Notes under the pieces: generated by a model
What the model was told of the DNA's origin: nothing
What the model saw: only the letters and a program-made list of their open reading frames with translations
The model's database searches: none
Origin: Candidatus Eremiobacteraceae bacterium
Lineage (GTDB): Bacteria > Vulcanimicrobiota > Vulcanimicrobiia > Eremiobacterales > Eremiobacteraceae
Reading direction: 5' to 3'
Length of the DNA: 64,000 nt
Assembly: GCA_035295225.1 (NCBI GenBank)
Contig: DATGJI010000023.1
Location: forward strand, 1 to 64,000
Position numbers and translations under genes: made by a program
Shown here: in pieces, positions 25,381-33,834 of the stretch
Position numbering within the stretch: the first letter of the stretch is position 1
How the letters are laid out: the number at the start of each line of letters is the position of its first letter

Positions 25381-26637
25381 ATGAATATAGGTGTCCGAAT
25401 AGCCGCGGTCGCCGTTACCGCGCTGATGCTGACCTCATGCGGCGGAAACAAGCCGTCGGCCGCGCCGCCACCGCCGGCCGTGCACGTAGTTCCGGCGATG
25501 CCAAGGACGGTTCGCGCGACCACGACGCTCTCGGGGGTCATCGCGCCGCTGCAAAACGTCGCGCTGACGAGCGACCTCACAGAACCCGCGATCGCCGTGT
25601 ACGTCAATGAGGGCGATTCCGTCCGCGCCGGTCAACCGCTCGCTCTCCTTTCAACCGCTGACTTAGAGGCTGATCTCGTGTCCGCGCAAAGGACGGCAGC
25701 CAGCGCGGACGCGCACGCGGCGCAGATGGAATATCAGGCTTCTGTCGCGTTCTCGCAAGGTCACGATCAGCTCAATTCTGCGGAAGCGGCGCTCGCGCAG
25801 GCCCGCGAAAACCTCACGCTCGCGCAATCCACACTCGCGCGCGATCAGCAACTCGTCGGCCAAGGCTTCATCTCCGCGCAGACCGTCGAACAGCAGCGCA
25901 CGCAGGTACAGGTCAGCCAGCAAGGTGTGGTGAGCGCGCAGGACGCCGTCGACCAAGCTCGCGAGAACGATATCGCCAACGGCACGCCTACGCGCGGATT
26001 GCAACAGGCGAATATCGACCAGGCGAAAGCTTCAGCGGCAGCTTCGCACGCGCAAGCCGCTTCGATCGCAGCGCAAATCGCGAAGGCGTCGATCGTCTCA
26101 CCTATAGACGGCGTCGTCGTCAACCGCAACCTCAACCCGGGCGAATACCCGGGAACGCGTCAGATCTTCACGCTGCAAGAAGTCTCGCGGGTGTACGCAG
26201 AGCTCAACGCCTTCGGCACGCAGGTCGCCGGCATCGCGCGCGGCGCCCCGGTCAGGCTGACGTCGCCCGCCGTCCCCGCTCGGAGCTTCAGCGGAACGGT
26301 CGTCGCGCTGCTCTCGCCTACCTCGCCGTCTTCATCGGGCTTTATCGTGAAGGCAAGTGTGCCGAACTTCGACGACGCGCTCAAGCCGGGCATGACCGTC
26401 GCTGCCTCCGTCACCCAGCCGCCCGAGAGCGGGATAGCGGTTCCGGTGACCTCATTCATCGATGACACGCATGAGCGCATAGTCACGGTGGATGCAGGCG
26501 TCGCACATGTCACCAGCGTGACTGAAGTCGCCGAAGACCAGACGTACGCGATCGTCCGGGGGCTCGCGGCGGGCGTCATGGTCGTCGCGAACGGCCAACT
26601 CGGTCTTGCCGACGGCCAGAAGGTGGCCACGCGCTGA
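25381..26637 (+). CDS. RND efflux periplasmic adaptor lipoprotein
   Basis: The product is 418 residues from the ATG at 25381, preceded by GGGGAG. A lipoprotein signal (MNIGVRIAAVAVTALMLTSC) anchors it at Cys20. The order is: a lipoyl half (PAIAVYVNEGDSVRAGQPLALL), a long coiled-coil hairpin (Ala/Gln-rich, residues ~90-215, QRTAASADAHAAQMEYQ … QAASIAAQIAKA), the second lipoyl half (ASIVSPIDGVVVNRNLNPGEYPG), a beta-barrel (VYAELNAFG … VRLTSPAV) and a membrane-proximal domain. Such adaptors join an inner-membrane RND pump to an outer-membrane channel. The pump gene begins one base after this stop. No TolC-like channel gene is in the window. Confidence 0.92.
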   Translation: MNIGVRIAAVAVTALMLTSCGGNKPSAAPPPPAVHVVPAMPRTVRATTTLSGVIAPLQNVALTSDLTEPAIAVYVNEGDSVRAGQPLALLSTADLEADLVSAQRTAASADAHAAQMEYQASVAFSQGHDQLNSAEAALAQARENLTLAQSTLARDQQLVGQGFISAQTVEQQRTQVQVSQQGVVSAQDAVDQARENDIANGTPTRGLQQANIDQAKASAAASHAQAASIAAQIAKASIVSPIDGVVVNRNLNPGEYPGTRQIFTLQEVSRVYAELNAFGTQVAGIARGAPVRLTSPAVPARSFSGTVVALLSPTSPSSSGFIVKASVPNFDDALKPGMTVAASVTQPPESGIAVPVTSFIDDTHERIVTVDAGVAHVTSVTEVAEDQTYAIVRGLAAGVMVVANGQLGLADGQKVATR

Positions 26638-26638
26638 T

Positions 26639-29600
26639 ATGTGGCTGACGCGGCTGTTCGTCGCTCGCCCTGCACTTGTGGTTGTCCTGATCGCGTTTGT
26701 GGCGGTCGCCGGCATGATCGGGCTTTCCACGATCACACAGCAGCAGTTCCCCAATATCGATCTGCCCACGGTCACGATCAACGTTACCTATTCCGGCGCG
26801 TCTCCGACCGAGATGCGCGACGATATCGTGCGCCCGATCGAAGATGCGATCGCGGGCGCACCGGATCTCGCTTCCCTGAACGCGACCGTGCTGCAAGGCA
26901 GAGCGACTATCTCGGCCGTCTTCAATCTCGGCGCCGACACCACGACGTCGCTCGTCGAGATCCAGCGCCGCGTCGAATCGGCCCAGTCGCTTTTGCCGAC
27001 GGATCTGCGCGCGCCGCAGATCTCGACTTTCGACCCCGGCGAATCCACCGTGGTGACGCTCGCCGCGGCGTCGCGCTCGCTTTCGGCAGCCGCGTTATCG
27101 GACGTGGTCGTCAACCAAATCGTGCCGGCGATCGAACAAGTTGACGGCGTCGGCAATGTCGACTCCAACGGATCCGTGACGCCCTCGTTCCAGGTCACCG
27201 TCGATCCGACGGCGTTGACGGCCGGCAACTACACGATCAGCGATGTGATCTCGTCCATATCCGGGAACAACGCGCACTTGCCTGGCGGCATTCTCTACGG
27301 GCCGCAGCGTGAGACCCTCGTCGACGTGCGCGGCGACATCCAAACGCCCGCGTCCGTCGCGGCGTTGCCGCTCCTGCGAGGCAGCGCGAGCGCCGCATCG
27401 ACGGCGGCGGCTGCCCCGAGCTCGCTGAATCCGTGGAGCGTTTCCTCGACCGTACCCCGCATCGGCGATGTCGCATCGGTGACCGATTCTTTCGAGCCGC
27501 AGCGCGTGTACGCATACGTGAACGGCACGCCTCAACTCTTTCTTTCGGTCCAAAAGACCACCACCGCGAACGAAGTTTCAACGTCGCGCAACGTACTCGC
27601 AGCTCTCCCGCGGTTGTCGCAGCAGTTCCCGGCGGTACAGCTGAGCGTCATCCACGTGCAGGCGGACTACACGGAGCAGCAGCTGACGGGCGTGCTGCAC
27701 ACGCTGCTCGAGGGCATCACGCTGACGTCCATCGTCATGCTCTTTTTCCTCGGCTCGTGGCGCAACTCGATCGTCGTGCTCATCGCGATCCCGACATCGC
27801 TGATGATCACGATCGCCGTGATGAAGCTGGCCAACTTCACCATAGACACGATCTCGCTGCTTGCGATGACACTGGTCGTGGGTATCCTTGTCGACGACTC
27901 CATCGTCGTCTTGGAGAACATCGATAGGCATCGACGCGGCGGCGAACCTCCGCTGTCCGCCGCGATCACCGGCCGCACGGAGATCGGCTTCGCCGCCATC
28001 GTGATCACGCTCGTGGACGTCGTCGTGTTCCTGCCGATCGCGTTCCTGCCCGGCGTCGTCGGCAAATTCATGAGCGAGTTCGCGCTTGTCGTCGTTGTGG
28101 CGACGCTGACTTCGCTGCTGATATCGTTCACGGTGACGCCGGCGCTGGCCGGGCGATGGTCGATGCGCAGTTCGTGGACTCCATGGTCGCCGATCCGCGC
28201 CTTTGAGCGCGGCTTCGAGCGGTTGCGCCTCTGGTACGCAGATTCGCTGCTGCCGAAAGCTCTCGCTCGCCCGCGCTTCGTCGCGGGTATCGCGATCGTC
28301 TCGCTTATCCTCGCGATCGCGCTCCTGCCGCTCGGCGTCGTCGGATTCACGTTCATCCCGTCCGTCGACCGCGGCGAGATCTACGTGCAGATCACCTATC
28401 CCACGGGAACACCGTTGACCAAGCTCGATGCGACGGTGCGGACGCTCGACCAAAGCGTTCTCCGCGTCTCGGACCTCAAGGCGGTGACCGCGGTGTCGGG
28501 CGCATACTCATCACCGTTCGGCGGATTTCTGAATCAAGGCAATATCGGGCAGATCCACCTCTTCCTGAGCGACGACCGGAAGCACAGCACGGATTATTGG
28601 GTGGCGTATCTGCGCGAGAAGCTTCGCGGTGAAGCGCCGGGCGCAGACGTCGTCATCATCCCGGCGACCAGCACCGGCGGCGGCAACGCCCAGCCGATGG
28701 ATTATCTCGTCACGAACGTTCGCGGCGACCCGACGCAGTATGCGGCGACGGTGTTCGACGTGATGCGCGCCACGCCGGGAACGGCCAACGTGACGAGCTC
28801 GGTGGAAAACCTCACGCCGCAAGTCAATGTCGAGTTCGATCGCACCGCGGCGCAGGCGCTCGATGTCAGCATCGGCACGGCTTCGAGCGCCGTGCGTGCG
28901 GCGCTCGGCGGGGTGGTGGCGACGCAGTTCGAAGCGCCCAACGGTCTCAAGGATGTGCAAGTCATCTTCCCGTTGCAAGATCAGAGGAACCTCGATCAAT
29001 TGCGCGCGATTGCGGTGCGCGCGAACAACGGCGCAGCCGTCACCATCGGCCAGATCGCGAACATAGTCTATTCGCCTGCTCAACCGGTCATCACGCGGGT
29101 GAATCGCGAGACGGTCATCCACGTCACCGCGAACGTCGCGCCGGGCTACGCGCTTTCAAACGTCCAGAACGACTTCGTGCGCCGGCTGAAAGCAAAGGCG
29201 CTGCCGGCGTCCGTGATCGTCCGCGCCAACCCGAACGGCAATCAGCAAAACCTCACCGACACCGTCACCGGCATGGGGGCCGCCCTCGGCCTTTCGGTTA
29301 TCCTCGTCTATCTTCTGATGGTCGCGCTTTACAATGGATACATCACGCCGCTGATCATCATGTTCTCCGTGCCGGTCGCCTCGGTCGGCGCGTTCGGCGC
29401 TTTAGCACTGACGCACCAGACACTCAACTTGTTCTCGCTGATCGGCGTGGTCATGCTCGTCGGCCTCGTATCGAAGAACGGTATCCTGCTCGTGGACTAC
29501 GCCAACACGCTGCGGCGAAGGGGATTCGCCAAAATGGACGCGTTGCGAGAAAGCGCTCGGGTCCGCTTCCGTCCGATCATCATGACCACGTCGGCCATGA

Positions 29601-29875
29601 TCGCCGGCATGACACCCCTCGCACTTGGACTCGTCGAAGGTTCGCAGGTCCGTCAGGCGCTGGGCGTGGTCGTCATCGGCGGACTCGCAAGCTCGCTGTT
29701 GCTGACGCTGGTCCTCGTACCGGTGGCGTACGAATGGCTTGCACCCGAACATTTTGATACAGAAGACGAGTTGCCGGCCGAGGACTTCACGCCCCACGTG
29801 CCCAGCGAGAACGGCGAAGGCCCTAGCACCGTGCGGCTGACCAAGGATCCGGACGTTGTCAAGGCCGAGGTTTAG
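26639..29875 (+). CDS. RND (HAE1-type) multidrug efflux pump permease
   Basis: The product is 1078 residues from the ATG at 26639, one base after the adaptor stop. The topology is classic AcrB-like: TM1 (ARPALVVVLIAFVAVAGMIGLSTITQQQFPNIDLP), two large periplasmic loops and two sets of membrane helices. TM4 carries the proton-relay acids GILVDDSIVVLENIDRH, and the second half has GLVSKNGILLVDYAN. FLPIAFLPGVVGKF and MTTSAMIAGMTPLAL are also family motifs. The first periplasmic loop is longer than usual, with an Ala-rich insertion (SASAAS TAAAAPSSLN). The pump exports hydrophobic compounds using the proton gradient; the substrate is not predictable. Confidence 0.95.
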   Translation: MWLTRLFVARPALVVVLIAFVAVAGMIGLSTITQQQFPNIDLPTVTINVTYSGASPTEMRDDIVRPIEDAIAGAPDLASLNATVLQGRATISAVFNLGADTTTSLVEIQRRVESAQSLLPTDLRAPQISTFDPGESTVVTLAAASRSLSAAALSDVVVNQIVPAIEQVDGVGNVDSNGSVTPSFQVTVDPTALTAGNYTISDVISSISGNNAHLPGGILYGPQRETLVDVRGDIQTPASVAALPLLRGSASAASTAAAAPSSLNPWSVSSTVPRIGDVASVTDSFEPQRVYAYVNGTPQLFLSVQKTTTANEVSTSRNVLAALPRLSQQFPAVQLSVIHVQADYTEQQLTGVLHTLLEGITLTSIVMLFFLGSWRNSIVVLIAIPTSLMITIAVMKLANFTIDTISLLAMTLVVGILVDDSIVVLENIDRHRRGGEPPLSAAITGRTEIGFAAIVITLVDVVVFLPIAFLPGVVGKFMSEFALVVVVATLTSLLISFTVTPALAGRWSMRSSWTPWSPIRAFERGFERLRLWYADSLLPKALARPRFVAGIAIVSLILAIALLPLGVVGFTFIPSVDRGEIYVQITYPTGTPLTKLDATVRTLDQSVLRVSDLKAVTAVSGAYSSPFGGFLNQGNIGQIHLFLSDDRKHSTDYWVAYLREKLRGEAPGADVVIIPATSTGGGNAQPMDYLVTNVRGDPTQYAATVFDVMRATPGTANVTSSVENLTPQVNVEFDRTAAQALDVSIGTASSAVRAALGGVVATQFEAPNGLKDVQVIFPLQDQRNLDQLRAIAVRANNGAAVTIGQIANIVYSPAQPVITRVNRETVIHVTANVAPGYALSNVQNDFVRRLKAKALPASVIVRANPNGNQQNLTDTVTGMGAALGLSVILVYLLMVALYNGYITPLIIMFSVPVASVGAFGALALTHQTLNLFSLIGVVMLVGLVSKNGILLVDYANTLRRRGFAKMDALRESARVRFRPIIMTTSAMIAGMTPLALGLVEGSQVRQALGVVVIGGLASSLLLTLVLVPVAYEWLAPEHFDTEDELPAEDFTPHVPSENGEGPSTVRLTKDPDVVKAEV

Positions 29876-29946
29876 TTCGAGGTACGAGGGGTAAAACGCA
29901 GTCGTAGATGACGCACTAGCGATAGTGTGCAACTACGATACGAGAT

Positions 29947-29975
29947 GAGGCCCCCAGATTTATCTGCGGGGTCTC
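29947..29975. terminator. Imperfect hairpin after the RND pump gene
   Basis: GAGGCCCCCAGAT-TT-ATCTGCGGGGTCTC folds with two mismatches in the 167-base gap between the pump and the DUF697-like gene. Only a CT-rich tail follows, so termination is uncertain. A second hairpin (GCACTA-GCGA-TAGTGTGC) lies about 35 bases upstream. Confidence 0.4.
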
Positions 29976-30042
29976 TCTCGCGTGGTTCTCGAGGATATCT
30001 CTTCGGGGATTCGGGCGGCCTCACGGAAAAGATGACGCGACC

Positions 30043-31026
30043 ATGCCGATTGCGCCGCTGCCATTTCTCGCGGATTGGATGAAGGTCGTCCGCGATAAGG
30101 TCAATCTCGACGGCATCGAGACGCGCTCGAAGCGTCCGATTCGTCTGCTCGCCGCCGGGCCGTGGGCCGGCGAGCTCATCGCAGTGCTGGAAGAAGGGCG
30201 AACGTCGCCGCAGCCTGTCATCCTCCCGTGGGATCACTCGGCGCAAGCGCCTCCGCACGACGCCGCTTTGCGCGGCGTTTTCTTCGCCGCTTCGGCAGCG
30301 ACCGACAGCGAACCGGATATCGCGCGTTGCGTCGAGCTCGGCGTACCGGTCTTCGTCCTCGACCGGACGGCGGCGGCGACCGCGCGCGTCAACAAACCCG
30401 GCGACGGAATACCCGGGCGCTACGACGTGAGCACGCTCGACGCGCACGAACTGCTGAAGTTCTTCATCCCGGACGTCGTCGACGCGTGCGGAGAGAACGA
30501 TGTCGCTCTCGCCTGCGCGCTGCCCGTCTTCCGGCCGACGGTCGCTGCGAAACTCACGGTCGACTGCGCTCTGCTGAGTTTAAAAATAGCCGGAGCGTCA
30601 GCGCTCGCCGATCACGTCCCCATTCTCGGCATCGTCCTCGGCGGCATCGCTTCCGCCGGCGACACGATCGCGATCACGGCACTGCAGATGAACATGCTGA
30701 TGCATATCGCCGCTGCATACGGACGGCGTCCGGAACCCGCGCGACTGGTCGAATTGCTCCCGGTCGTGGGCGGCGGTTATGCGTGGCGCGCGCTCGCGCG
30801 CGAGTTGTCGGGGTTCATACCGGTCGCCGGCATCGCGGTGAAGGCGGCGATCGCCTATGCGGGGACGCTCATCGTCGGACAGGCGGCCGCATATTTCTAC
30901 GAGACCGGCACGCCGATGGGCTCGGAGAAGATCGGAGCGGCCTATCGCGAGGCCGTCGAGCGAGCGAAAGCCGTCATGCTCGATGTCGCGGGTCGAATCC
31001 GCCCAAAACAAGACGCGCGAAAATGA
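30043..31026 (+). CDS. DUF697-like membrane-associated protein with degenerate N-terminal domain
   Basis: The product is 327 residues. The C-terminal half resembles the DUF697/YcjF-type hydrophobic domain: LVELLPVVGGGYAWRALARELSGFIPVAGIAVKAAIAYAGTLIVGQAAAYFYETG. This domain usually follows an Era-like GTPase. Here the N-terminal ~150 residues have alternating strands and helices (IRLLAAGPWAGELIAVL, LRGVFFAASAATDSE, GVPVFVLDRT) but no GKS/T P-loop, so nucleotide binding is doubtful. A segment PVFRPTVAAKLTVDCALLSLKIAGAS and two further hydrophobic stretches suggest membrane association. The function is unknown. A REP-like palindrome begins just after its stop. Confidence 0.62.
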   Translation: MPIAPLPFLADWMKVVRDKVNLDGIETRSKRPIRLLAAGPWAGELIAVLEEGRTSPQPVILPWDHSAQAPPHDAALRGVFFAASAATDSEPDIARCVELGVPVFVLDRTAAATARVNKPGDGIPGRYDVSTLDAHELLKFFIPDVVDACGENDVALACALPVFRPTVAAKLTVDCALLSLKIAGASALADHVPILGIVLGGIASAGDTIAITALQMNMLMHIAAAYGRRPEPARLVELLPVVGGGYAWRALARELSGFIPVAGIAVKAAIAYAGTLIVGQAAAYFYETGTPMGSEKIGAAYREAVERAKAVMLDVAGRIRPKQDARK

Positions 31027-31029
31027 AAT

Positions 31030-31056
31030 GTAGGGCGGACCTTCATGGTCCGCCTA
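31030..31056. repeat. REP-like palindrome between the DUF697-like gene and recR
   Basis: GTAGGGCGGACC-TTCAT-GGTCCGCCTAC, a near-perfect palindrome of the same family as at 13003 and 37329. It begins 4 bases after the DUF697-like stop, and its right end (CTAC, i.e. GTAG on the minus strand) contains the TAG stop codon of recR. Confidence 0.85.
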
Positions 31057-31653
31057 CAACGCGCGGCGGCCTTCGAGCGCGCGCGCAAGCGTGACTTCGT
31101 CCGCGTAGTCGAGATCGCCGCCGATCGGCAATCCGTACGCAAGGCGCGTCACGCGGACGCCGGTCGGCGCGAGCAAGCGCGCGAGATACAGCGCAGTGGA
31201 CTCGCCTTCGGCATTTGGGTTGGTCGCCACGATCACTTCTTCGATCCCCTCGAGGCCGACGCGTTCGACCAGCTCCTTGACATGCAGCTGCGCGACGCCG
31301 ATGCCGTCCATCGGCGAGATCAGTCCGCCTAACACATGGTAGCGGCCCTTGAAGCTCATGCTTCGCTCCACCGCGTAGACATCTTTCGGCTCACCGACAA
31401 CGCAGAGCATCTTCGCATCTCTGCGAACATCGCGGCAGATCGAGCACGGGTCGGCTTCGGTCAACGAAAAGCACCGGCTGCACAGGCGTACGCGATCTTT
31501 GACCGCGACGATGGCCTCCGCGAGCGCCGTCGCGTCTTCTCGACTCGCACCGAGTATATAGAAGGCTAGGCGCGCCGCGGTCTTCGGCCCGATCGTCGGC
31601 AGCTTCTCAAGCTCGCCGATGAGTCCGGAAAGCGGCGGGGCGAGATCGTCCAT
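31054..31653 (-). CDS. recR: Recombination mediator RecR
   Basis: The product is 199 residues. The N-terminal helix-hairpin-helix (LPTIGPKTAARLAFYIL), zinc finger (CSRCFSLTEADPCSIC), Toprim domain (LCVVGEPKDVYAVERS … HVLGGLISPMDGIG) and a Walker-like C-terminal region (TNPNAEGESTALYLARLL, VTRLAYGLPIGGDLDYADEVTLARALEGR) are all present and complete. RecR acts with RecO/RecF to load RecA at gaps. It is the third gene of dnaX-ybaB-recR, a conserved arrangement. Its TAG stop lies in a palindromic repeat. Confidence 0.96.
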   Translation of the reverse strand: MDDLAPPLSGLIGELEKLPTIGPKTAARLAFYILGASREDATALAEAIVAVKDRVRLCSRCFSLTEADPCSICRDVRRDAKMLCVVGEPKDVYAVERSMSFKGRYHVLGGLISPMDGIGVAQLHVKELVERVGLEGIEEVIVATNPNAEGESTALYLARLLAPTGVRVTRLAYGLPIGGDLDYADEVTLARALEGRRAL

Positions 31654-31664
31654 CGTTTGTGAGG

Positions 31665-31970
31665 TTATAGACCGGGGATGCCGAGACCGCTGGTGAGCGG
31701 ACCCATGCGCGACTGCGAGAGCTCGTGCGCCTTTGCTTGTGCGTCTTTGATCGCGACGACCAGGAGGTCCTCAAGCGTCTCGATGTCTTCGGGATCGACG
31801 GCGGACGGGGCGATCTGCACCGAACGGATCGCGCCATGTCCGTCGAGCGCGACCGTCACGGCGCCCGAAGCGGCGACGCCTGTGACCACCTCACCGCCCA
31901 ATTCTTCTTGAACCTTGGCGAGTTGCGCTTGGAGTTTGCGCGCCTGCTGCAGCATCTGTTGCGGATTCAT
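31665..31970 (-). CDS. ybaB: YbaB/EbfC nucleoid-associated protein
   Basis: The product is 101 residues: MNPQQMLQQARKLQAQLAKVQEEL, a central VTVALDGHGAIRSVQIAP strand pair and a helical C-terminus. It is a DNA-binding dimer of the YbaB/EbfC family. It lies between dnaX (9 bases upstream) and recR (11 bases downstream), the conserved context of this family. Confidence 0.94.
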   Translation of the reverse strand: MNPQQMLQQARKLQAQLAKVQEELGGEVVTGVAASGAVTVALDGHGAIRSVQIAPSAVDPEDIETLEDLLVVAIKDAQAKAHELSQSRMGPLTSGLGIPGL

Positions 31971-31979
31971 AAGGACTCC

Positions 31980-33581
31980 TCAGATCAGATCGAGCTCTGA
32001 TGCCGGCGCGAACGGATCGGCGTGCGCTGCCATGGCGGATTTCCCGACCACGATGCGCACGCTCGGCTGGACGCCGGCGTGCTTCGCGATAGCGTCCGCG
32101 ATAAGTTTGAGCATCGGCGGATCCGACGCATGATCGCGCGCGAACTTGTTCTGGGCGGTGAGCGTCACGTCCAAACCTTCGACGCCGGCGATAGTCGAGT
32201 GCTGCAGCACGCCGAAAAGCATGTTGGACGACGCGCGGATCTCGCTCAATATCATCGGCCACATGCCTTCCAACTTCGACACCGAAAGGACGGCCGGCGT
32301 TTTCACCGAGTCGGGGGCTGCGGAGCGCGCCGTCTGACGCGCGCGCGGACGCTCGGCTTCGGCTCCCGTAGGCGGTGCGGCGCTGACGCCGTTCGCGTTT
32401 TCGCCGCGCGCCTCAAGCGCGCGCAGCCGCTCCAAGATATCGCGCAGGCCCGACTCTTCACCGGGCAAGATGATCCTGACGAGCGCGAGTTCGAGATCGA
32501 TGCGGGGCTGCGTTGAAAATCGATTCGAGAGCGCTTCCGACAGATGTTTCAGCGCCGCGTACACCCTGGGCGGCTCGATGCGCCGCGTGAGCGCCGCTAT
32601 GGCTTGGGCGTCGTCCGGCGGCGTCTCGAGCGCGAGCGTGGCAGGACTATGCTGTGCGAGCAGAACGAGGCGAAAGCGCCTCAGCAGCTCACGTGTGAGC
32701 CAGGTCGGATCGACGCCCGCGGCGGAGGCGGCAGCGACATGCTGCAACGCCGCCGACGCGTCGGCTGCGGCGATCGCCTCGACGATGGCCGAAATGGTCT
32801 CCCTGTGCGAGGCGCCGAATGCACGATCGAGCGCCGCGTCATCGATCTGGCCATCCCCCGCGAATCCGCGGGCTTGTTCGAGCAACACCAGAGCATCGCG
32901 AAGCGCGCCGTCGGCCAAGAACGCCAACCGCGTGAGCGCATCGGCGGAAATGCGGATCTTCTCGCGTGCGGCCACCTCTTTGAGCCGAAGGCCTATCGTC
33001 TCGGGCGCCATGCGCCTGAATTCATAGCGCTGGCACCGGGAGAGAATGGTCGCCGGCACTTTGTGCGGTTCCGTCGTGGCCAAGATGAAGACTGCGTGTG
33101 AGGGCGGCTCTTCCAGCGTCTTCAGCAGCGCATTGAACGCCGAGGCGCTCATCATGTGGACCTCGTCCACGATATAGACCTTCGTGCGCGAGTATGCGGG
33201 CACGACGTCGACGCCTTTGAGCAGCTCGCGCGTCTCTTCAACCCGCGAATTGCTTGCGGCGTCTATCTCGATGACATCGAACGACGTCCCTTGGGCGATC
33301 GCCACGCACGATGCGCACTTCCCGCACGGATCGGGCCTCGGCCCTCCGCGCTCGCAGTTGAGGCATTTCGCGAGTATGCGCGCGGCCGACGTTTTGCCCG
33401 TGCCGCGTGGACCTGAGAAGAGATACGCGTGGACCGTCCGTCCCGTGCGCAGTGCGGCCGTGAGTCCGTCGACGACGGCCGGCTGACCGACTAAGTCGTC
33501 GAAAGCAGCAGGGCGGTGTTTCCGGTAGAGCGCGAGGCTGTGTGCAGGGGATTCGGTGGCCACTACCACGCTTTCGGTCAC
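31980..33581 (-). CDS. dnaX: DNA polymerase III subunit gamma/tau (DnaX)
   Basis: The product is about 533 residues if translated from the GTG at 33581; GTG codons at 33569 and 33563 are alternatives. The in-frame ORF reaches 33857, but the extra residues are not DnaX-like and overlap the divergent recQ start. Clamp-loader motifs are LALYRKHRPAAFDDLVGQ, Walker A FSGPRGTGKTSAARI, a four-Cys zinc module (CLNCERG … CGKCASC), DEVHMMSASAFNALLKTLEEPP and the sensor region TILSRCQRYEFRR. A tau-type C-terminal domain follows. No A-rich slippage site is obvious, so a shorter gamma form is not evident. Confidence 0.94.
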   Translation of the reverse strand: MTESVVVATESPAHSLALYRKHRPAAFDDLVGQPAVVDGLTAALRTGRTVHAYLFSGPRGTGKTSAARILAKCLNCERGGPRPDPCGKCASCVAIAQGTSFDVIEIDAASNSRVEETRELLKGVDVVPAYSRTKVYIVDEVHMMSASAFNALLKTLEEPPSHAVFILATTEPHKVPATILSRCQRYEFRRMAPETIGLRLKEVAAREKIRISADALTRLAFLADGALRDALVLLEQARGFAGDGQIDDAALDRAFGASHRETISAIVEAIAAADASAALQHVAAASAAGVDPTWLTRELLRRFRLVLLAQHSPATLALETPPDDAQAIAALTRRIEPPRVYAALKHLSEALSNRFSTQPRIDLELALVRIILPGEESGLRDILERLRALEARGENANGVSAAPPTGAEAERPRARQTARSAAPDSVKTPAVLSVSKLEGMWPMILSEIRASSNMLFGVLQHSTIAGVEGLDVTLTAQNKFARDHASDPPMLKLIADAIAKHAGVQPSVRIVVGKSAMAAHADPFAPASELDLI

Positions 33582-33834
33582 GGCCGAGCACGGCCCTTGG
33601 GCCGCGTGCCGGCGCCTCGAGCCCGACGAACGTCGGAAAGTGATCCTCGCCTTGGCACCTGTAGTGAAGGAAGAAACCGTGCGGAACAGTAGGTTTACGA
33701 TACGGAAAACAGGGTATATCGCCAGATAAGTGCGCGCAAAGTGCACGGCGCCGTTTGAAGACGGGCCGACATTCGTCATCTCCGTGGCGGCACAGCGGAG
33801 CCCGATATCAGGGAAGGTTTGGTCCAACCGCGAC

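Noticed and set aside
31980-33581. A programmed frameshift in dnaX giving gamma and tau
   Set aside because: No A-rich slippery heptamer with a downstream hairpin was found.
33694-33720. A promoter (TTTACG … TATATC) before recQ
   Set aside because: The spacing is only 15 bases and the boxes are poor; the region is a plausible promoter site but the elements cannot be assigned.
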